NCBI GenBank assembly: GCA_020696955.1
Contig: JAJFBK010000001.1
Coordinates: forward strand, 1-19,214
Length of the DNA: 19,214 nucleotides
Reading direction: 5' to 3'
From: Patescibacteria group bacterium
GTDB taxonomy: Bacteria > Patescibacteria > UBA1384 > CAILIB01
Shown: piece after piece, positions 8,842 through 16,000 of the stretch
How the letters are laid out: the number at the start of each line of letters is the position of its first letter
How positions within the stretch are numbered: the first letter of the stretch is position 1
Translations under genes and position numbers: made by a program
Notes under the pieces: model-generated
The model's input: the letters and a program-made list of their open reading frames with translations, nothing else
Told to the model about the DNA's origin: nothing
Databases searched by the model: none

Positions 8842-10341
8842 ATGAATCCAGTAACCCTCATCATCCTCGACGGTTGGGGGTACCGCGAGGAAGTGGTTCA
8901 CAACGCCGTAGCTGAGGCCAACACTCCAAACTTCGACAAACTGTGGAAGGAAAATCCGCATACCCTACTGGAAGCGAGTGGAGAATACGTGGGTCTTCCA
9001 GAAGGTCAGATGGGAAACAGTGAGATCGGCCATACTACCATTGGAGCTGGAAAGGTCATTGCCACTGATCTGGTTCGGATCAATAAAGCGGCCAGGGAGG
9101 GTGAATTTGCTACCAATCCGGTTTTTCAGCAATTGTTTTCTCATGTAAAAGAGCATGGTTCCACTTTGCACATTCAAGGGCTTATCAGTCCGGGTGGAAT
9201 TCATAGCCATAGCGAGCACCTCTATGCTTTTCTGCGGGCTGCCAAAGAGGCTGGCGTTGAAAAAGTGGCCATCCATGCCTTTACTGATGGACGGGACACT
9301 CCTCCACGAAGTGCGGCACTATACTTGAAAGAGCTGGAAGCGGTGCTTGAGGAAGTGGGCATTGGCCATGTGGCTACGGTTTCCGGTCGTTTTTACGCCA
9401 TGGATCGTGATAATAACTGGCATCGCCTGGAGAAGGCTGAAGCGGCTTTCTTTAAAGCTGAGGGCACTACTCGTTCCGGCAAGGCTTCGGCCGCTGTTGA
9501 GGCCGCCTACGCTACCGAGGGGCTCGATGAGCACCTTGAGCCAATGGTTATTTTGGACACGAACGGGAATAAGTACCCGATTGCCAAAAATGACGCCATT
9601 TTCCTTTTCAACTTCCGCTCTGACCGTGTACGGATGCTTTCTCGAAAGCTGATAGAGCGAACCACAGATTTGAACGTACTTTTGGCCAGCATGACTGAGT
9701 ATGATCCGAGCTTGAACCTTTTGGTGGCATTTCCTCCCATTACCATTGAAACGACACTTGGCGCCGAGGTTTCCAAGGCAGGTCTTACCCAGGCCCACAT
9801 TGCTGAGACCGAAAAGTTTCCTCACGCCACCTATTTCTTGAATGGCGGAAAGCAGGATCCTCATGAGGGCGAGGAGCACGTGCTGCTCGAGAGCCGCAAA
9901 GACGTTGATACCCATGATAAGGCTCCCAAGATGCGAGCCGAGGCCATCGCTGATGCCGCCGTGGAGCGACTGCGAAAGAGCGTTGATTTCATCTTCATCA
10001 ATTTTGCCAATCCTGACATGGTGGGGCATACGGGAAACAAGAAGGCAATTGTAGAAGCTTTGGAAGAAGTCGACATGCAGCTGGGAAAGGTCGTAGAAGA
10101 AGCCTTGCGTCATCAAGGAATCGTTCTGATAACGGCTGATCACGGCAACGCCGAAGTAAACGTTGATCCTCAGAGCGGCGAAGTCCATACCGCCCATACC
10201 ATCAATCCGGTGCCATTTATCCTGGTTGGAAAAGAAGTTGAGTTGAAGACCGGCACCTTGGCGGACATCGCTCCCACGGCACTTGAGTTACTGGGAATAA
10301 CACCCCATGAGACCATGACTGGTACCAGCCTTATCGCCTAG
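8842..10341 (+). CDS. gpmI: 2,3-bisphosphoglycerate-independent phosphoglycerate mutase
   Basis: Interconverts 3- and 2-phosphoglycerate, the step just before enolase, by a phosphoserine mechanism with two Mn ions. The 499 residues fit the family. The N-terminal LIILDGWGYRE holds metal ligand D10; GQMGNSEIGH at 55-64 holds the phosphorylated S60; GGIHSHSEHL, FTDGRDTPP and SGRFYAMDRDNNW form the substrate domain; FNFRSDRVR follows; FANPDMVGHTG and ITADHGNAE supply the second set of metal ligands. All expected motifs are intact. The ATG lies two bases after the eno stop with no Shine-Dalgarno, so translation is probably coupled. The operon ends at the terminator just behind. Confidence 0.97.
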   Translation: MNPVTLIILDGWGYREEVVHNAVAEANTPNFDKLWKENPHTLLEASGEYVGLPEGQMGNSEIGHTTIGAGKVIATDLVRINKAAREGEFATNPVFQQLFSHVKEHGSTLHIQGLISPGGIHSHSEHLYAFLRAAKEAGVEKVAIHAFTDGRDTPPRSAALYLKELEAVLEEVGIGHVATVSGRFYAMDRDNNWHRLEKAEAAFFKAEGTTRSGKASAAVEAAYATEGLDEHLEPMVILDTNGNKYPIAKNDAIFLFNFRSDRVRMLSRKLIERTTDLNVLLASMTEYDPSLNLLVAFPPITIETTLGAEVSKAGLTQAHIAETEKFPHATYFLNGGKQDPHEGEEHVLLESRKDVDTHDKAPKMRAEAIADAAVERLRKSVDFIFINFANPDMVGHTGNKKAIVEALEEVDMQLGKVVEEALRHQGIVLITADHGNAEVNVDPQSGEVHTAHTINPVPFILVGKEVELKTGTLADIAPTALELLGITPHETMTGTSLIA

Positions 10342-10345
10342 CACG

Positions 10346-10376
10346 AAAAAACCTGGCCTCTGCGGTCAGGTTTTTT
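10346..10376. terminator. Bidirectional rho-independent terminator
   Basis: A 13-bp stem with one G-U pair (10346-10358 with 10364-10376), loop TCTGC, flanked by A6 on one side and T6 on the other. It works for gpmI on the plus strand and the Nudix gene on the minus strand. The Nudix stop codon (10377-10375) overlaps its edge. Confidence 0.92.
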
Positions 10377-10821
10377 ATTCGGCTATTATTCTTAGCTCAG
10401 GGCGCTTGCTCAGGGCTTCGTAATTGTGCCGGGTGGCTATGGAGAGCTTCATGTTCCCAATCTCTTCCCAGGCAAACCAGCCTACTTCCTTGCAGGTGGC
10501 TGGCTCACGAATAACCGGTTCGCCGGACACGAGGGCAGCTGTATAGGCGATTGCCAGCCAGTGCTGTTTTTCAGCGGGAATCAGGTGATTGCAGATATCA
10601 ACCAGGCGTTCAATTCTGATTTCGATACCAAACTCCTCCTTGATTTCCCGAATAAGGGCTTCTTCTAGGTCTTCTCCAAACTCAAGTTCACCTCCGGGAA
10701 ATTCCCAGTGGTTCGATTCGTTGGGGGTCTTGTCACCACGAAGGGCAAGGAGGGCCTTTCCTTCTTTATTAAAAATAATTCCTCCGACGCCTACACCGAT
10801 GTAATCAGTTCCTGGTTTCAT
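10375..10821 (-). CDS. Nudix hydrolase (MutT-like)
   Basis: A 148-residue protein with a perfect Nudix box: G44-x5-E50-x7-R58-E59-x2-E62-E63-x-G65-I66, which binds Mg and the diphosphate. The approach HWEFPGGELEFGE resembles MutT and CTP-pyrophosphohydrolase type members, so a damaged or non-canonical nucleoside triphosphate is the most likely substrate; the exact one cannot be read. Start chosen at ATG 10821 (MKPGTDYIGVGVGG), where the Nudix fold begins; the frame stays open 24 codons further, into the promoter region of the divergent zinc operon. No Shine-Dalgarno precedes it, but a -10-like TATGCT lies exactly six bases before, suggesting a leaderless mRNA. Single gene, convergent with gpmI. 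Confidence 0.92.
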   Translation of the reverse strand: MKPGTDYIGVGVGGIIFNKEGKALLALRGDKTPNESNHWEFPGGELEFGEDLEEALIREIKEEFGIEIRIERLVDICNHLIPAEKQHWLAIAYTAALVSGEPVIREPATCKEVGWFAWEEIGNMKLSIATRHNYEALSKRPELRIIAE

Positions 10822-10827
10822 GAAATG

Positions 10828-10833
10828 AGCATA
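10828..10833 (-). promoter_or_regulatory. -10 element six bases before the Nudix start
   Basis: TATGCT on the minus strand, six bases upstream of ATG 10821, the same spacing as at zur and at the gene starting at 18930. No convincing -35 at 16-18 bp. Predicts transcription from the A of the ATG. Confidence 0.4.
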
Positions 10834-10866
10834 AGTGATAAGCGCCAGATGAACTGTAAGGCTCAT

Positions 10867-10882
10867 AACAAGCGAACTTGTT
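10867..10882. repeat. Dyad overlapping the zinc operon -35 (AACAAG-CGAA-CTTGTT)
   Basis: Perfect 6-bp arms around CGAA. Its right end overlaps the first two bases of the -35 box. It could be a second regulator site or a chance hairpin. Confidence 0.4.
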
Positions 10883-10909
10883 GACAGATGCAACTAATTT
10901 GCATATAGT
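10881..10909 (+). promoter_or_regulatory. Promoter of the zur-znuACB-alr operon
   Basis: -35 TTGACA (10881-10886), a 17-bp spacer and -10 TATAGT (10904-10909). The expected start is 10916, the A of the regulator's ATG, so the operon mRNA is predicted to be leaderless at its first gene. Confidence 0.85.
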
Positions 10910-10915
10910 TGCATC
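10887..10915. promoter_or_regulatory. Probable Zur operator
   Basis: A 29-bp perfect dyad: arms GATGCAACTA (10887-10896) and TAGTTGCATC (10906-10915) around a 9-bp centre. It fills the spacer and -10 and ends one base before the ATG. A nested repeat ATGCAA-N5-TTGCAT lies at 10888-10904. Its position just ahead of a Fur-family gene suggests autorepression; the sequence is not a consensus I can name. Confidence 0.75.
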
Positions 10916-11344
10916 ATGAATAACAGCTCATCATTACTTTCGACTCTCTCCGGCTCCGGTCATAGACTGACCCCTGTTCGTCGAGCCATCGTTACTTTTT
11001 TTGATGCAGTAAGAAAGCCCGTACCCGCCGAATCCGTACTTTCTTATTTGGAAGAGAAAGAACTTCATCCTAATAAGACCACTGTCTATAGGGAATTGGA
11101 GTTTTTGAAAAAGAACGGCATTATCGCCGAGCTTGATTTTGCTGAAGGTAAAAAACGGTATGAGCTTGCCTCGCATGGCCATCACCATCACTTGATCTGT
11201 ACCAGCTGCAACGATATCGAAGCCGTTCATATCAAGGAAGAGAATCTGCATGCCGAGGAATCTAAAGTGCTAGAAGAAAAAGGCTTCAAAGTAACTCGTC
11301 ACATGCTTGAGTTTTTCGGACTCTGCAAACGGTGCCAAAAGTAA
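10916..11344 (+). CDS. zur: Fur-family metal regulator, probably Zur
   Basis: The 142 residues fit the family length. Residues 15-85 form the winged helix: HRLTPVRRAI, then KTTVYRELEFLKKNGI at 54-69 as the DNA-recognition part. The dimerisation domain follows, with the metal-binding cluster HGHHHH (87-92) and structural zinc cysteines C95-x2-C98 and C137-x2-C140. A zinc role is inferred from the znuACB genes directly behind it, 8 bases away; sequence alone cannot fully exclude Fur or PerR. With zinc bound it would repress its own promoter through the dyad at 10887-10915. No Shine-Dalgarno and no leader: the predicted transcription start coincides with the ATG. Confidence 0.9.
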   Translation: MNNSSSLLSTLSGSGHRLTPVRRAIVTFFDAVRKPVPAESVLSYLEEKELHPNKTTVYRELEFLKKNGIIAELDFAEGKKRYELASHGHHHHLICTSCNDIEAVHIKEENLHAEESKVLEEKGFKVTRHMLEFFGLCKRCQK

Positions 11345-11352
11345 TTTATTGT

Positions 11353-12282
11353 ATGAAAAAATCCACACGAATTCGCATAGCTATCCTTGGGCTTCTTACC
11401 ACCTTCATTGCTCTGGGAGTAGTATTTTCCCAGAGTCTTACCAAGAACGACGATAAAATAACCGTAGCTGCTAGCTTTTATCCACTGGGGCATTTTGCTG
11501 AAAAGGTTACGGGGGACTTGGCTTCCGTAAAAGTCATTACGCCGGCCGGCATTGAACCGCATGACTTCGAGCCTACCGCTCAAGACATCGTTACGGCTTC
11601 CGAGGCGGACCTCTTTTTCTATAACGGTAACGGGCTCGATCCATGGACTGGGCGCCTGGTCCGAAGCGGGCCTTCGCTTTCCATGTCTGATCATTTGGCT
11701 TCTGTGACTACTCAAGATGATGGTCACGATCACGAGCACGCTGAGGAAGAGCAAGCCCCTGATCCTCACTTTTGGCTCGATCCGGTAAACGCCCAAAAAG
11801 AGGTAGAGCTTATTCGTGACGCCTTGATAGATGTCGATCCTCAAAATGCTGCGACCTATCGAGCAAATGCCGAGTCTTTCATCTCTGATCTTCAGGCCTT
11901 GGACAACCGATTCAAAACTGGGCTAGGTTCTTGCAGGGTTCGAGAGGCTTTCACTTCACATGCTGCTTTCGCCTACATGGCCAAGCGTTATGATTTCACG
12001 ATGACCCCAATTGCCGGTCTTTCTCCTGAAGCAGAACCTGCTGCCAGACATATTGCTGATTTGTCGGTTGCCGCCAAGGCAAAAGGCATTAAGTATATCT
12101 TTATGGAAGCCCTGGCTAGTCCTCGAATTTCCCAGACCTTGGCGCAAGAAGTAGGTGCTGAAGTGCTCGTTCTTGATCCCTTGGAGGGACTTTCTGAAAG
12201 TGATCTGAAAGCTGGGAAAACCTATGTTTCAGTGATGGATGAAAATCTGAAGAATCTGCGGTTAGCCATGGAGTGTAATTAA
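11353..12282 (+). CDS. znuA: Zinc ABC transporter substrate-binding protein
   Basis: Captures zinc outside the membrane and hands it to ZnuB. Start taken at ATG 11353 (MKKSTRIRIAILGLL), giving 309 residues with a membrane segment at 8-27. The ATG at 11332 would overlap the regulator gene by 13 bases. There is no lipobox cysteine, so it is probably membrane-tethered or released by signal peptidase. Metal ligands typical of cluster A-I proteins: H70 (IEPHDFEP), H139 (DPHFWLDP), H203 (FTSHAAF) and D275 (VLDPLEG). A short acidic His loop (DDGHDHEHAEEE, 122-133) precedes H139 and favours zinc over manganese. Cysteines at 194 and 308 could form a disulfide. No Shine-Dalgarno. Confidence 0.92.
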   Translation: MKKSTRIRIAILGLLTTFIALGVVFSQSLTKNDDKITVAASFYPLGHFAEKVTGDLASVKVITPAGIEPHDFEPTAQDIVTASEADLFFYNGNGLDPWTGRLVRSGPSLSMSDHLASVTTQDDGHDHEHAEEEQAPDPHFWLDPVNAQKEVELIRDALIDVDPQNAATYRANAESFISDLQALDNRFKTGLGSCRVREAFTSHAAFAYMAKRYDFTMTPIAGLSPEAEPAARHIADLSVAAKAKGIKYIFMEALASPRISQTLAQEVGAEVLVLDPLEGLSESDLKAGKTYVSVMDENLKNLRLAMECN

Positions 12283-12283
12283 A

Positions 12284-13015
12284 ATGAAAGATACGTCTGT
12301 CATTGAACTTAGAAATGTTAGCTTTTCCTTTGGGGAGGAGCGGGTCTTGGAAGATGTTTCGTTCACTGTGAGCCAAGGGGACTATATCGGTCTTATCGGT
12401 CCAAACGGGGGCGGAAAGACTACGCTTCTGAAGCTTATTCTTGGTCTACTCCAGCCAACGGCCGGAGAGGTGGTGCTTTTTGGGCGCTCGGCGGCCAGCT
12501 CTAAAGAACGGTATAAAATCGGATACGTTCCACAAAGAGTCTCTCAGCTGGATCATTCTTTTCCGGCCACTGTTCGTGAAATAGTCCGTTCGGGTCGTAC
12601 GGCGAGACGGGGCTTCTTGAAAGGGTTCTCGCTTGAGGATCAGAAAGCCGTGGATCGAGCCATGAAGGTGACGGGAGTGGAGTCATATCAGGATCGTCTG
12701 GTCGGACAACTCTCAGGAGGCCAACGGCAGCGGGCGTTCATAGCCCAAGCCTTGGCGGCTGAGCCCCAGGTACTCATCTTGGATGAGCCGACCGTCGGTG
12801 TCGACGCTGCTTCCCAGGAAGCTTTCTACACCTTTCTCCAAGAAATGAACCAAAAAATGGGACTTACCATTATCCTGGTTTCCCATGACCTTGAGGCGGT
12901 CTCTTCAGAGATCGGATCGGTCCTTTGCTTGAACCGGACCTTGGCCATACACGGCTCTCCGGAAGACATCCTGCACCATCATGGGGGCTTGCACCATTTG
13001 TATCATCACCATTAA
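12284..13015 (+). CDS. znuC: Zinc ABC transporter ATP-binding protein
   Basis: The ATPase that powers zinc import through ZnuB. 243 residues with the full set of ABC motifs: Walker A GPNGGGKTT at 39-47, Q-loop Q84 (YVPQ), signature LSGGQRQR at 143-150, Walker B VLILDEPT at 163-170 with catalytic E168, D-loop and switch H201 (VSHD). The C-terminus (230-243) is an unusual tail with eight histidines in the last 13 residues, which may bind zinc. It starts one base after the znuA stop and ends four bases before znuB, so the three are translated as one unit. Confidence 0.95.
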   Translation: MKDTSVIELRNVSFSFGEERVLEDVSFTVSQGDYIGLIGPNGGGKTTLLKLILGLLQPTAGEVVLFGRSAASSKERYKIGYVPQRVSQLDHSFPATVREIVRSGRTARRGFLKGFSLEDQKAVDRAMKVTGVESYQDRLVGQLSGGQRQRAFIAQALAAEPQVLILDEPTVGVDAASQEAFYTFLQEMNQKMGLTIILVSHDLEAVSSEIGSVLCLNRTLAIHGSPEDILHHHGGLHHLYHHH

Positions 13016-13019
13016 TCAT

Positions 13020-13817
13020 ATGCTTGAAATCTTCCAATACGATTTTATGGTCCGGGCTTTCATTGCCGGTATTGCCATAGCCTTGATCGCCCCGGTGATA
13101 GGTTCTTATCTCGTGGTACGCAGGTATTCTCTTATCGCTGATACTTTGGCCCATGTTTCTCTTACCGGTGTGGCGGTTGGCTTTCTGACTGGCATAAACC
13201 CGCTCATTACGGCCATAGCCGCTTCGGTTATTTCTTCGGCGTTGATTGAGAAGCTCCGAAGTGAGAAAAGAATACAGGGCGAGACTTTGCTTGCACTCTT
13301 CTTGAGTGGAAGCCTGGCTTTGGCTACGGTACTTATTAGTTTCGGGCCTGGACTTAACGCTTCGTTATTCAGTTATCTTTTCGGAAGTATAGCCACGGTT
13401 ACGGTAAATGATATCTGGCTTATTGTCGGGTTGGCAATCGTTGTGGGGCTGGTTGTCACTGCTTTTTACAAGGAACTTTTTTCGGTTTCCCTTGATGAAG
13501 AACTGGCTGCTGCCAGCGGCCTGCCCGTTAAAGCCTTGAATCTCATGCTTCTTGTACTAACCGGTATCACGGTATCGCTTTCTATGCGTATCGTGGGAAT
13601 TCTTTTGATTGGGGCTTTGATGGTCATTCCGGTAATTACGGCCATGCAATATAAAAGGGGGTTCGCCACTACTATGGGGCTAAGTGTTCTCTTTTCGGTA
13701 GCGTCCGTAATGAGCGGGCTTTTTCTTTCCTATTATTTTGGCTTGGCCAGCGGAGGCGTCATTGTCCTCATCGCTTTGGCATTCTTTTTTGCCAGCTTGT
13801 TCATCAATGAGGAATAA
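13020..13817 (+). CDS. znuB: Zinc ABC transporter permease
   Basis: The membrane channel of the zinc importer, ABC-3 family. Start taken at ATG 13020 (MLEIFQYDFMVRAFI), giving 265 residues; an earlier in-frame start at 12981 would overlap znuC. About eight membrane helices are readable. DTLAHVSLTGVAVG at about 42-55 is the conserved family region, and AAASGLPVKALN around 162-173 matches the cytoplasmic coupling region that contacts ZnuC. RIVGILLIGALMVIPV is another strongly conserved family helix. The stop is 14 bases before alr. Confidence 0.95.
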   Translation: MLEIFQYDFMVRAFIAGIAIALIAPVIGSYLVVRRYSLIADTLAHVSLTGVAVGFLTGINPLITAIAASVISSALIEKLRSEKRIQGETLLALFLSGSLALATVLISFGPGLNASLFSYLFGSIATVTVNDIWLIVGLAIVVGLVVTAFYKELFSVSLDEELAAASGLPVKALNLMLLVLTGITVSLSMRIVGILLIGALMVIPVITAMQYKRGFATTMGLSVLFSVASVMSGLFLSYYFGLASGGVIVLIALAFFFASLFINEE

Positions 13818-13831
13818 CCTAGACTTAAGCC

Positions 13832-14956
13832 ATGTCACACCTTTCTTTCATTGAATTGTCACAAGAGAATCTTCTGCACAACATCCGTTCGTTTCGGGCT
13901 TTCATTCACCCTGAAACCAAACTAATGGCCGTTCTCAAGGCAAATGCCTATGGCCACGGAGCCGTGGAATGCGCTCAGATCCTAGAGAATGAGGTCGATT
14001 TTTTTCAAGTCGATGACCTGCTAGAGTTGCAACGACTGCGCACCGTAACCCAAAAGCCCGTCCTTGTCCTGGGATATGTGGCGGATCATGAGCTGGAAGA
14101 AGCGATTACCCTTAACGCTACCCTGGCTGTTTATGATACGGATCGGCTCCTCGCATTGAATGGCCTTGGTGCGAGACATTCGAAAACTATATCTGTCCAT
14201 CTAGCCTTTGACTCTCTGCTTGGCAGGGAAGGCTTTATGCCTGAACAGGCCGATGAACTGCTCCGGCTTCTTAACGATCTGCCAGGAGTAAGAGTGGAAG
14301 GGGTTTATTCTCACTTTGCCAATATTGAAGATACGTCTGATTTTTCGCATGCCCAAAAACAGATAGATACTTTTGCCCAGGTTATCCAAGCCTTCAAGCA
14401 AGCCGGTCATGAGGTAATGAGCCATATATCGGCTACCTCAGGCATGTTGGCTTATGAGAAAAATGAAAAGGTTCACGACATTGCCCGGATCGGGATTGGA
14501 CTCTACGGCATGTGGCCGTCAGAAGAACTACGCCAAAAATACGAGAGCTCAGAAGTCTCGTTAAAGCCCGTACTTCGTTGGATCAGCCATGTGGCCCAGG
14601 TTAAGACCTTACCGATTGGCAGTACCGTAGGATACGGGTTGAGCCATGTGACTACTCGCCCTACTACTATTGCGCTTATACCCCAAGGCTACAGCGATGG
14701 CTATGACAGGGGCTTAAGCAATTACGGAGAAATTTTGATTCAGGGAAGCCGTTGCAAGGTGCTTGGACGAGTTGCCATGAACATGTTTGTGGCCGATGTC
14801 TCGCATCTCAAAGAAGTTACGAGAGAAGACGAAGTAGTGCTGCTGGGATCTCAAGAAGGAGAAGCGATAAGTGCCGAGGAGGTAGCCGAAAAGATCGGTA
14901 CCATCAACTATGAAATCACTACCAGAATCTCACCCTTATTGCCTCGAGTTTTTTAG
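13832..14956 (+). CDS. alr: Alanine racemase
   Basis: Makes D-alanine from L-alanine for peptidoglycan; a PLP enzyme of the cytoplasm. 374 residues, normal for the family. The PLP lysine is K36 in MAVLKANAYGHG, the second catalytic base is Y268 in GSTVGYGLSH, and R132 in the LLGREGF motif can contact the PLP ring. IPQGYSDGYDRGL and GRVAMNMFVADV are family motifs; the latter usually reads GRV(S/C)MD, so it is slightly divergent. The LAFDSLLGREGF stretch replaces the more common KIDTGMGRLGF. It follows znuB by 14 bases with no obvious promoter, so it probably belongs to the zinc-regulated operon. No Shine-Dalgarno. Confidence 0.95.
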   Translation: MSHLSFIELSQENLLHNIRSFRAFIHPETKLMAVLKANAYGHGAVECAQILENEVDFFQVDDLLELQRLRTVTQKPVLVLGYVADHELEEAITLNATLAVYDTDRLLALNGLGARHSKTISVHLAFDSLLGREGFMPEQADELLRLLNDLPGVRVEGVYSHFANIEDTSDFSHAQKQIDTFAQVIQAFKQAGHEVMSHISATSGMLAYEKNEKVHDIARIGIGLYGMWPSEELRQKYESSEVSLKPVLRWISHVAQVKTLPIGSTVGYGLSHVTTRPTTIALIPQGYSDGYDRGLSNYGEILIQGSRCKVLGRVAMNMFVADVSHLKEVTREDEVVLLGSQEGEAISAEEVAEKIGTINYEITTRISPLLPRVF

Positions 14957-14971
14957 TTTTTAAAACTCTTT
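14946..14971 (+). terminator. Weak AT-rich hairpin at the end of alr
   Basis: GAGTTTT (14946-14952) pairs with AAAACTC (14962-14968), loop 9, followed by only three T. It overlaps the alr stop codon and abuts the next promoter. It may end the zinc operon transcript, but it is weak. Confidence 0.35.
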
Positions 14972-14996
14972 ACAAACGAATTCTTTTTGGTATTGT
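14969..14996 (+). promoter_or_regulatory. Promoter of the structured RNA
   Basis: -35 TTTACA (14969-14974), 16-bp spacer, -10 TATTGT (14991-14996). The predicted start near 15003 coincides with the first base of the RNA's closing stem. Confidence 0.6.
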
Positions 14997-15002
14997 TGAG
15001 TA

Positions 15003-15266
15003 GAGATGTGGAAAGGGCGGCTGTCCGCATATGCCGTCTGAGAGGGTTCTTAAGTGGCCCTGACCAATGTCTAAGGCAGGCGTTTAAAACAGTACGAAAG
15101 TACTTGCCGAGGACTTGGGCGTGCCAATTCCAAGAACGCGGATCAGCGGAATTGGTCGGGTTATTAACCCGTAAATGTCACTTGCCAGACACTTTGGCAA
15201 TGATTAAATCGCGTTACGCATCTCACTTTTGTTAATATCGTTGCAGCCAGCCTGCAGCGATATTTT
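15003..15266 (+). ncRNA. Candidate structured RNA of unknown class
   Basis: The 324-base gap between alr and the convergent cytidylyltransferase gene holds no credible protein gene. A closing stem of 8 bp joins 15003-15010 to 15217-15224. Inside are: a GCGG/CCGC hairpin (15017-15028); a stem with AGGG 15043-15046 and CCCT 15058-15061, extended by GTC/GAC; a long hairpin 15069-15114 with GTCT/GGAC, GGCA/TGCC and a GTAC stem capped by a GAAA tetraloop (15091-15104); an 8-bp stem 15124-15131/15148-15155; a 6-bp stem 15157-15162/15166-15171; and a stem TTGCCA/TGGCAA 15182-15200 extended by TCA/TGA. A terminator follows. I see no RNase P CR-I, tmRNA acceptor end or SRP domain IV motif. Pairings were found by eye. 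The function is unknown. Confidence 0.7.
15234..15266 (+). terminator. Intrinsic terminator of the structured RNA
   Basis: A 13-bp stem with one G-U pair (15234-15246 with 15252-15264), loop CCAGC, ending in TTTT. It starts 10 bases after the closing stem of the RNA. Read on the minus strand no T-run follows, so it mainly serves the plus-strand RNA. Confidence 0.8.
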
Positions 15267-15280
15267 CGTTTAAAGCCCTT

Positions 15281-15997
15281 TTAGAAAAGGGTATTGGCCA
15301 ACGCCAAATCCTCATGAGTATCGATTTCCACCCAGGTTTTTCCGGTAATATCTACGATGCCAAACTGTTCTCCCATTTCGAGGAGGCGATCATAGGCGGA
15401 TTCGTAATAAAGCTGATGCGAGGCAGGATCTTCGGCCATTTCTTTCAAGATTGGAAAGAGTCTGGTTGCGGTATCGGCTGTAATTTTTTCCATGCCAATA
15501 GATTCACCGGCAGCAATGCTTGGATCAATGTCCTTGCCAATGTTGATGACTACATTTTCAGCGTCCACCCGGACTTTTACTTCCTCAGCGTCCAGATTGA
15601 TATTGGTATCCACAGTAAAGGCTGAGCGTGGAGACTCAAGCAGGGCCTTAAGAATTGCTGGTTCAAAAACAACGTCGGCATCAAACTTTACAAAATCACT
15701 TTCTCCGATGGATTCTTTGGCGAGGTGGAGAGAGTAGCCAGTGTTGGTAGTAAGATACTCGTTGTTGCGCACATACATAACTGAAAGATCCGGAAAAGTC
15801 GAAGAGATGAAGTCCTTGAGGTATTCTTCCCGGTATCCAGTCACGATGATTATTTCGGTAATGCCAGCTTCTCTGATTGCCTTGATCATTCGCTCCATCA
15901 TAGGGACGCCGGATACTTCGATCAATGATTTTGGCTTCGTGTCGGTGTGGGGACGGAGTCGACTTCCAATACCTGCGGCAAGAATTACTGCTTTCAT
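15281..15997 (-). CDS. LicC/PntC-like nucleotidyltransferase
   Basis: A 238-residue single-domain sugar-phosphate-type nucleotidyltransferase. It begins MKAVILAAGIGSRLRPHTDTKPK: the nucleotide-binding loop GxGSRL at 9-14 and KPK at 21-23. NTGYSLHLAKE (85-95) resembles the region of LicC-type choline-phosphate cytidylyltransferases. FDADVV (105-110) gives the metal aspartates, and TWVEIDTHEDLALA near the end supplies the second metal aspartate D226. The neighbours (a CDP-alcohol transferase three bases upstream, then a PhnW-like transaminase) point to CTP activation of a small phosphoryl or phosphonyl alcohol or amine, as in PntC. The substrate cannot be read from sequence; inositol-phosphate or sugar-phosphate substrates remain possible. 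Last gene of a three-gene minus-strand operon. Confidence 0.85.
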   Translation of the reverse strand: MKAVILAAGIGSRLRPHTDTKPKSLIEVSGVPMMERMIKAIREAGITEIIIVTGYREEYLKDFISSTFPDLSVMYVRNNEYLTTNTGYSLHLAKESIGESDFVKFDADVVFEPAILKALLESPRSAFTVDTNINLDAEEVKVRVDAENVVINIGKDIDPSIAAGESIGMEKITADTATRLFPILKEMAEDPASHQLYYESAYDRLLEMGEQFGIVDITGKTWVEIDTHEDLALANTLF

Positions 15998-16000
15998 GGC

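Noticed and set aside
10700..10725. tRNA-like TTCGATTC stretch
   Set aside because: It lies inside the Nudix coding region and no acceptor or anticodon arms can be formed around it.
15003..15224. The structured RNA as RNase P RNA, tmRNA or SRP RNA
   Set aside because: GGAAAG near the 5' end recalls RNase P, but the CR-I continuation, GGTAAACC and CR-V motifs are missing and it is short. There is no CCA-type acceptor end or tag reading frame for tmRNA, and no SRP domain IV loop sequence.
14987..15235. 82-codon open frame starting with TTG in the alr-downstream gap
   Set aside because: Its start overlaps the predicted -10 and precedes the predicted transcript start, it has no Shine-Dalgarno, its composition (many Arg, Cys, Leu) is not protein-like, and the same bases form a closed set of RNA helices.
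15276..15291. CCCTTT-TAGA-AAAGGG hairpin at the cytidylyltransferase stop
   Set aside because: A possible terminator for the minus-strand operon, but the stem is AT-rich, overlaps the stop codon and is followed by only three T before other bases.
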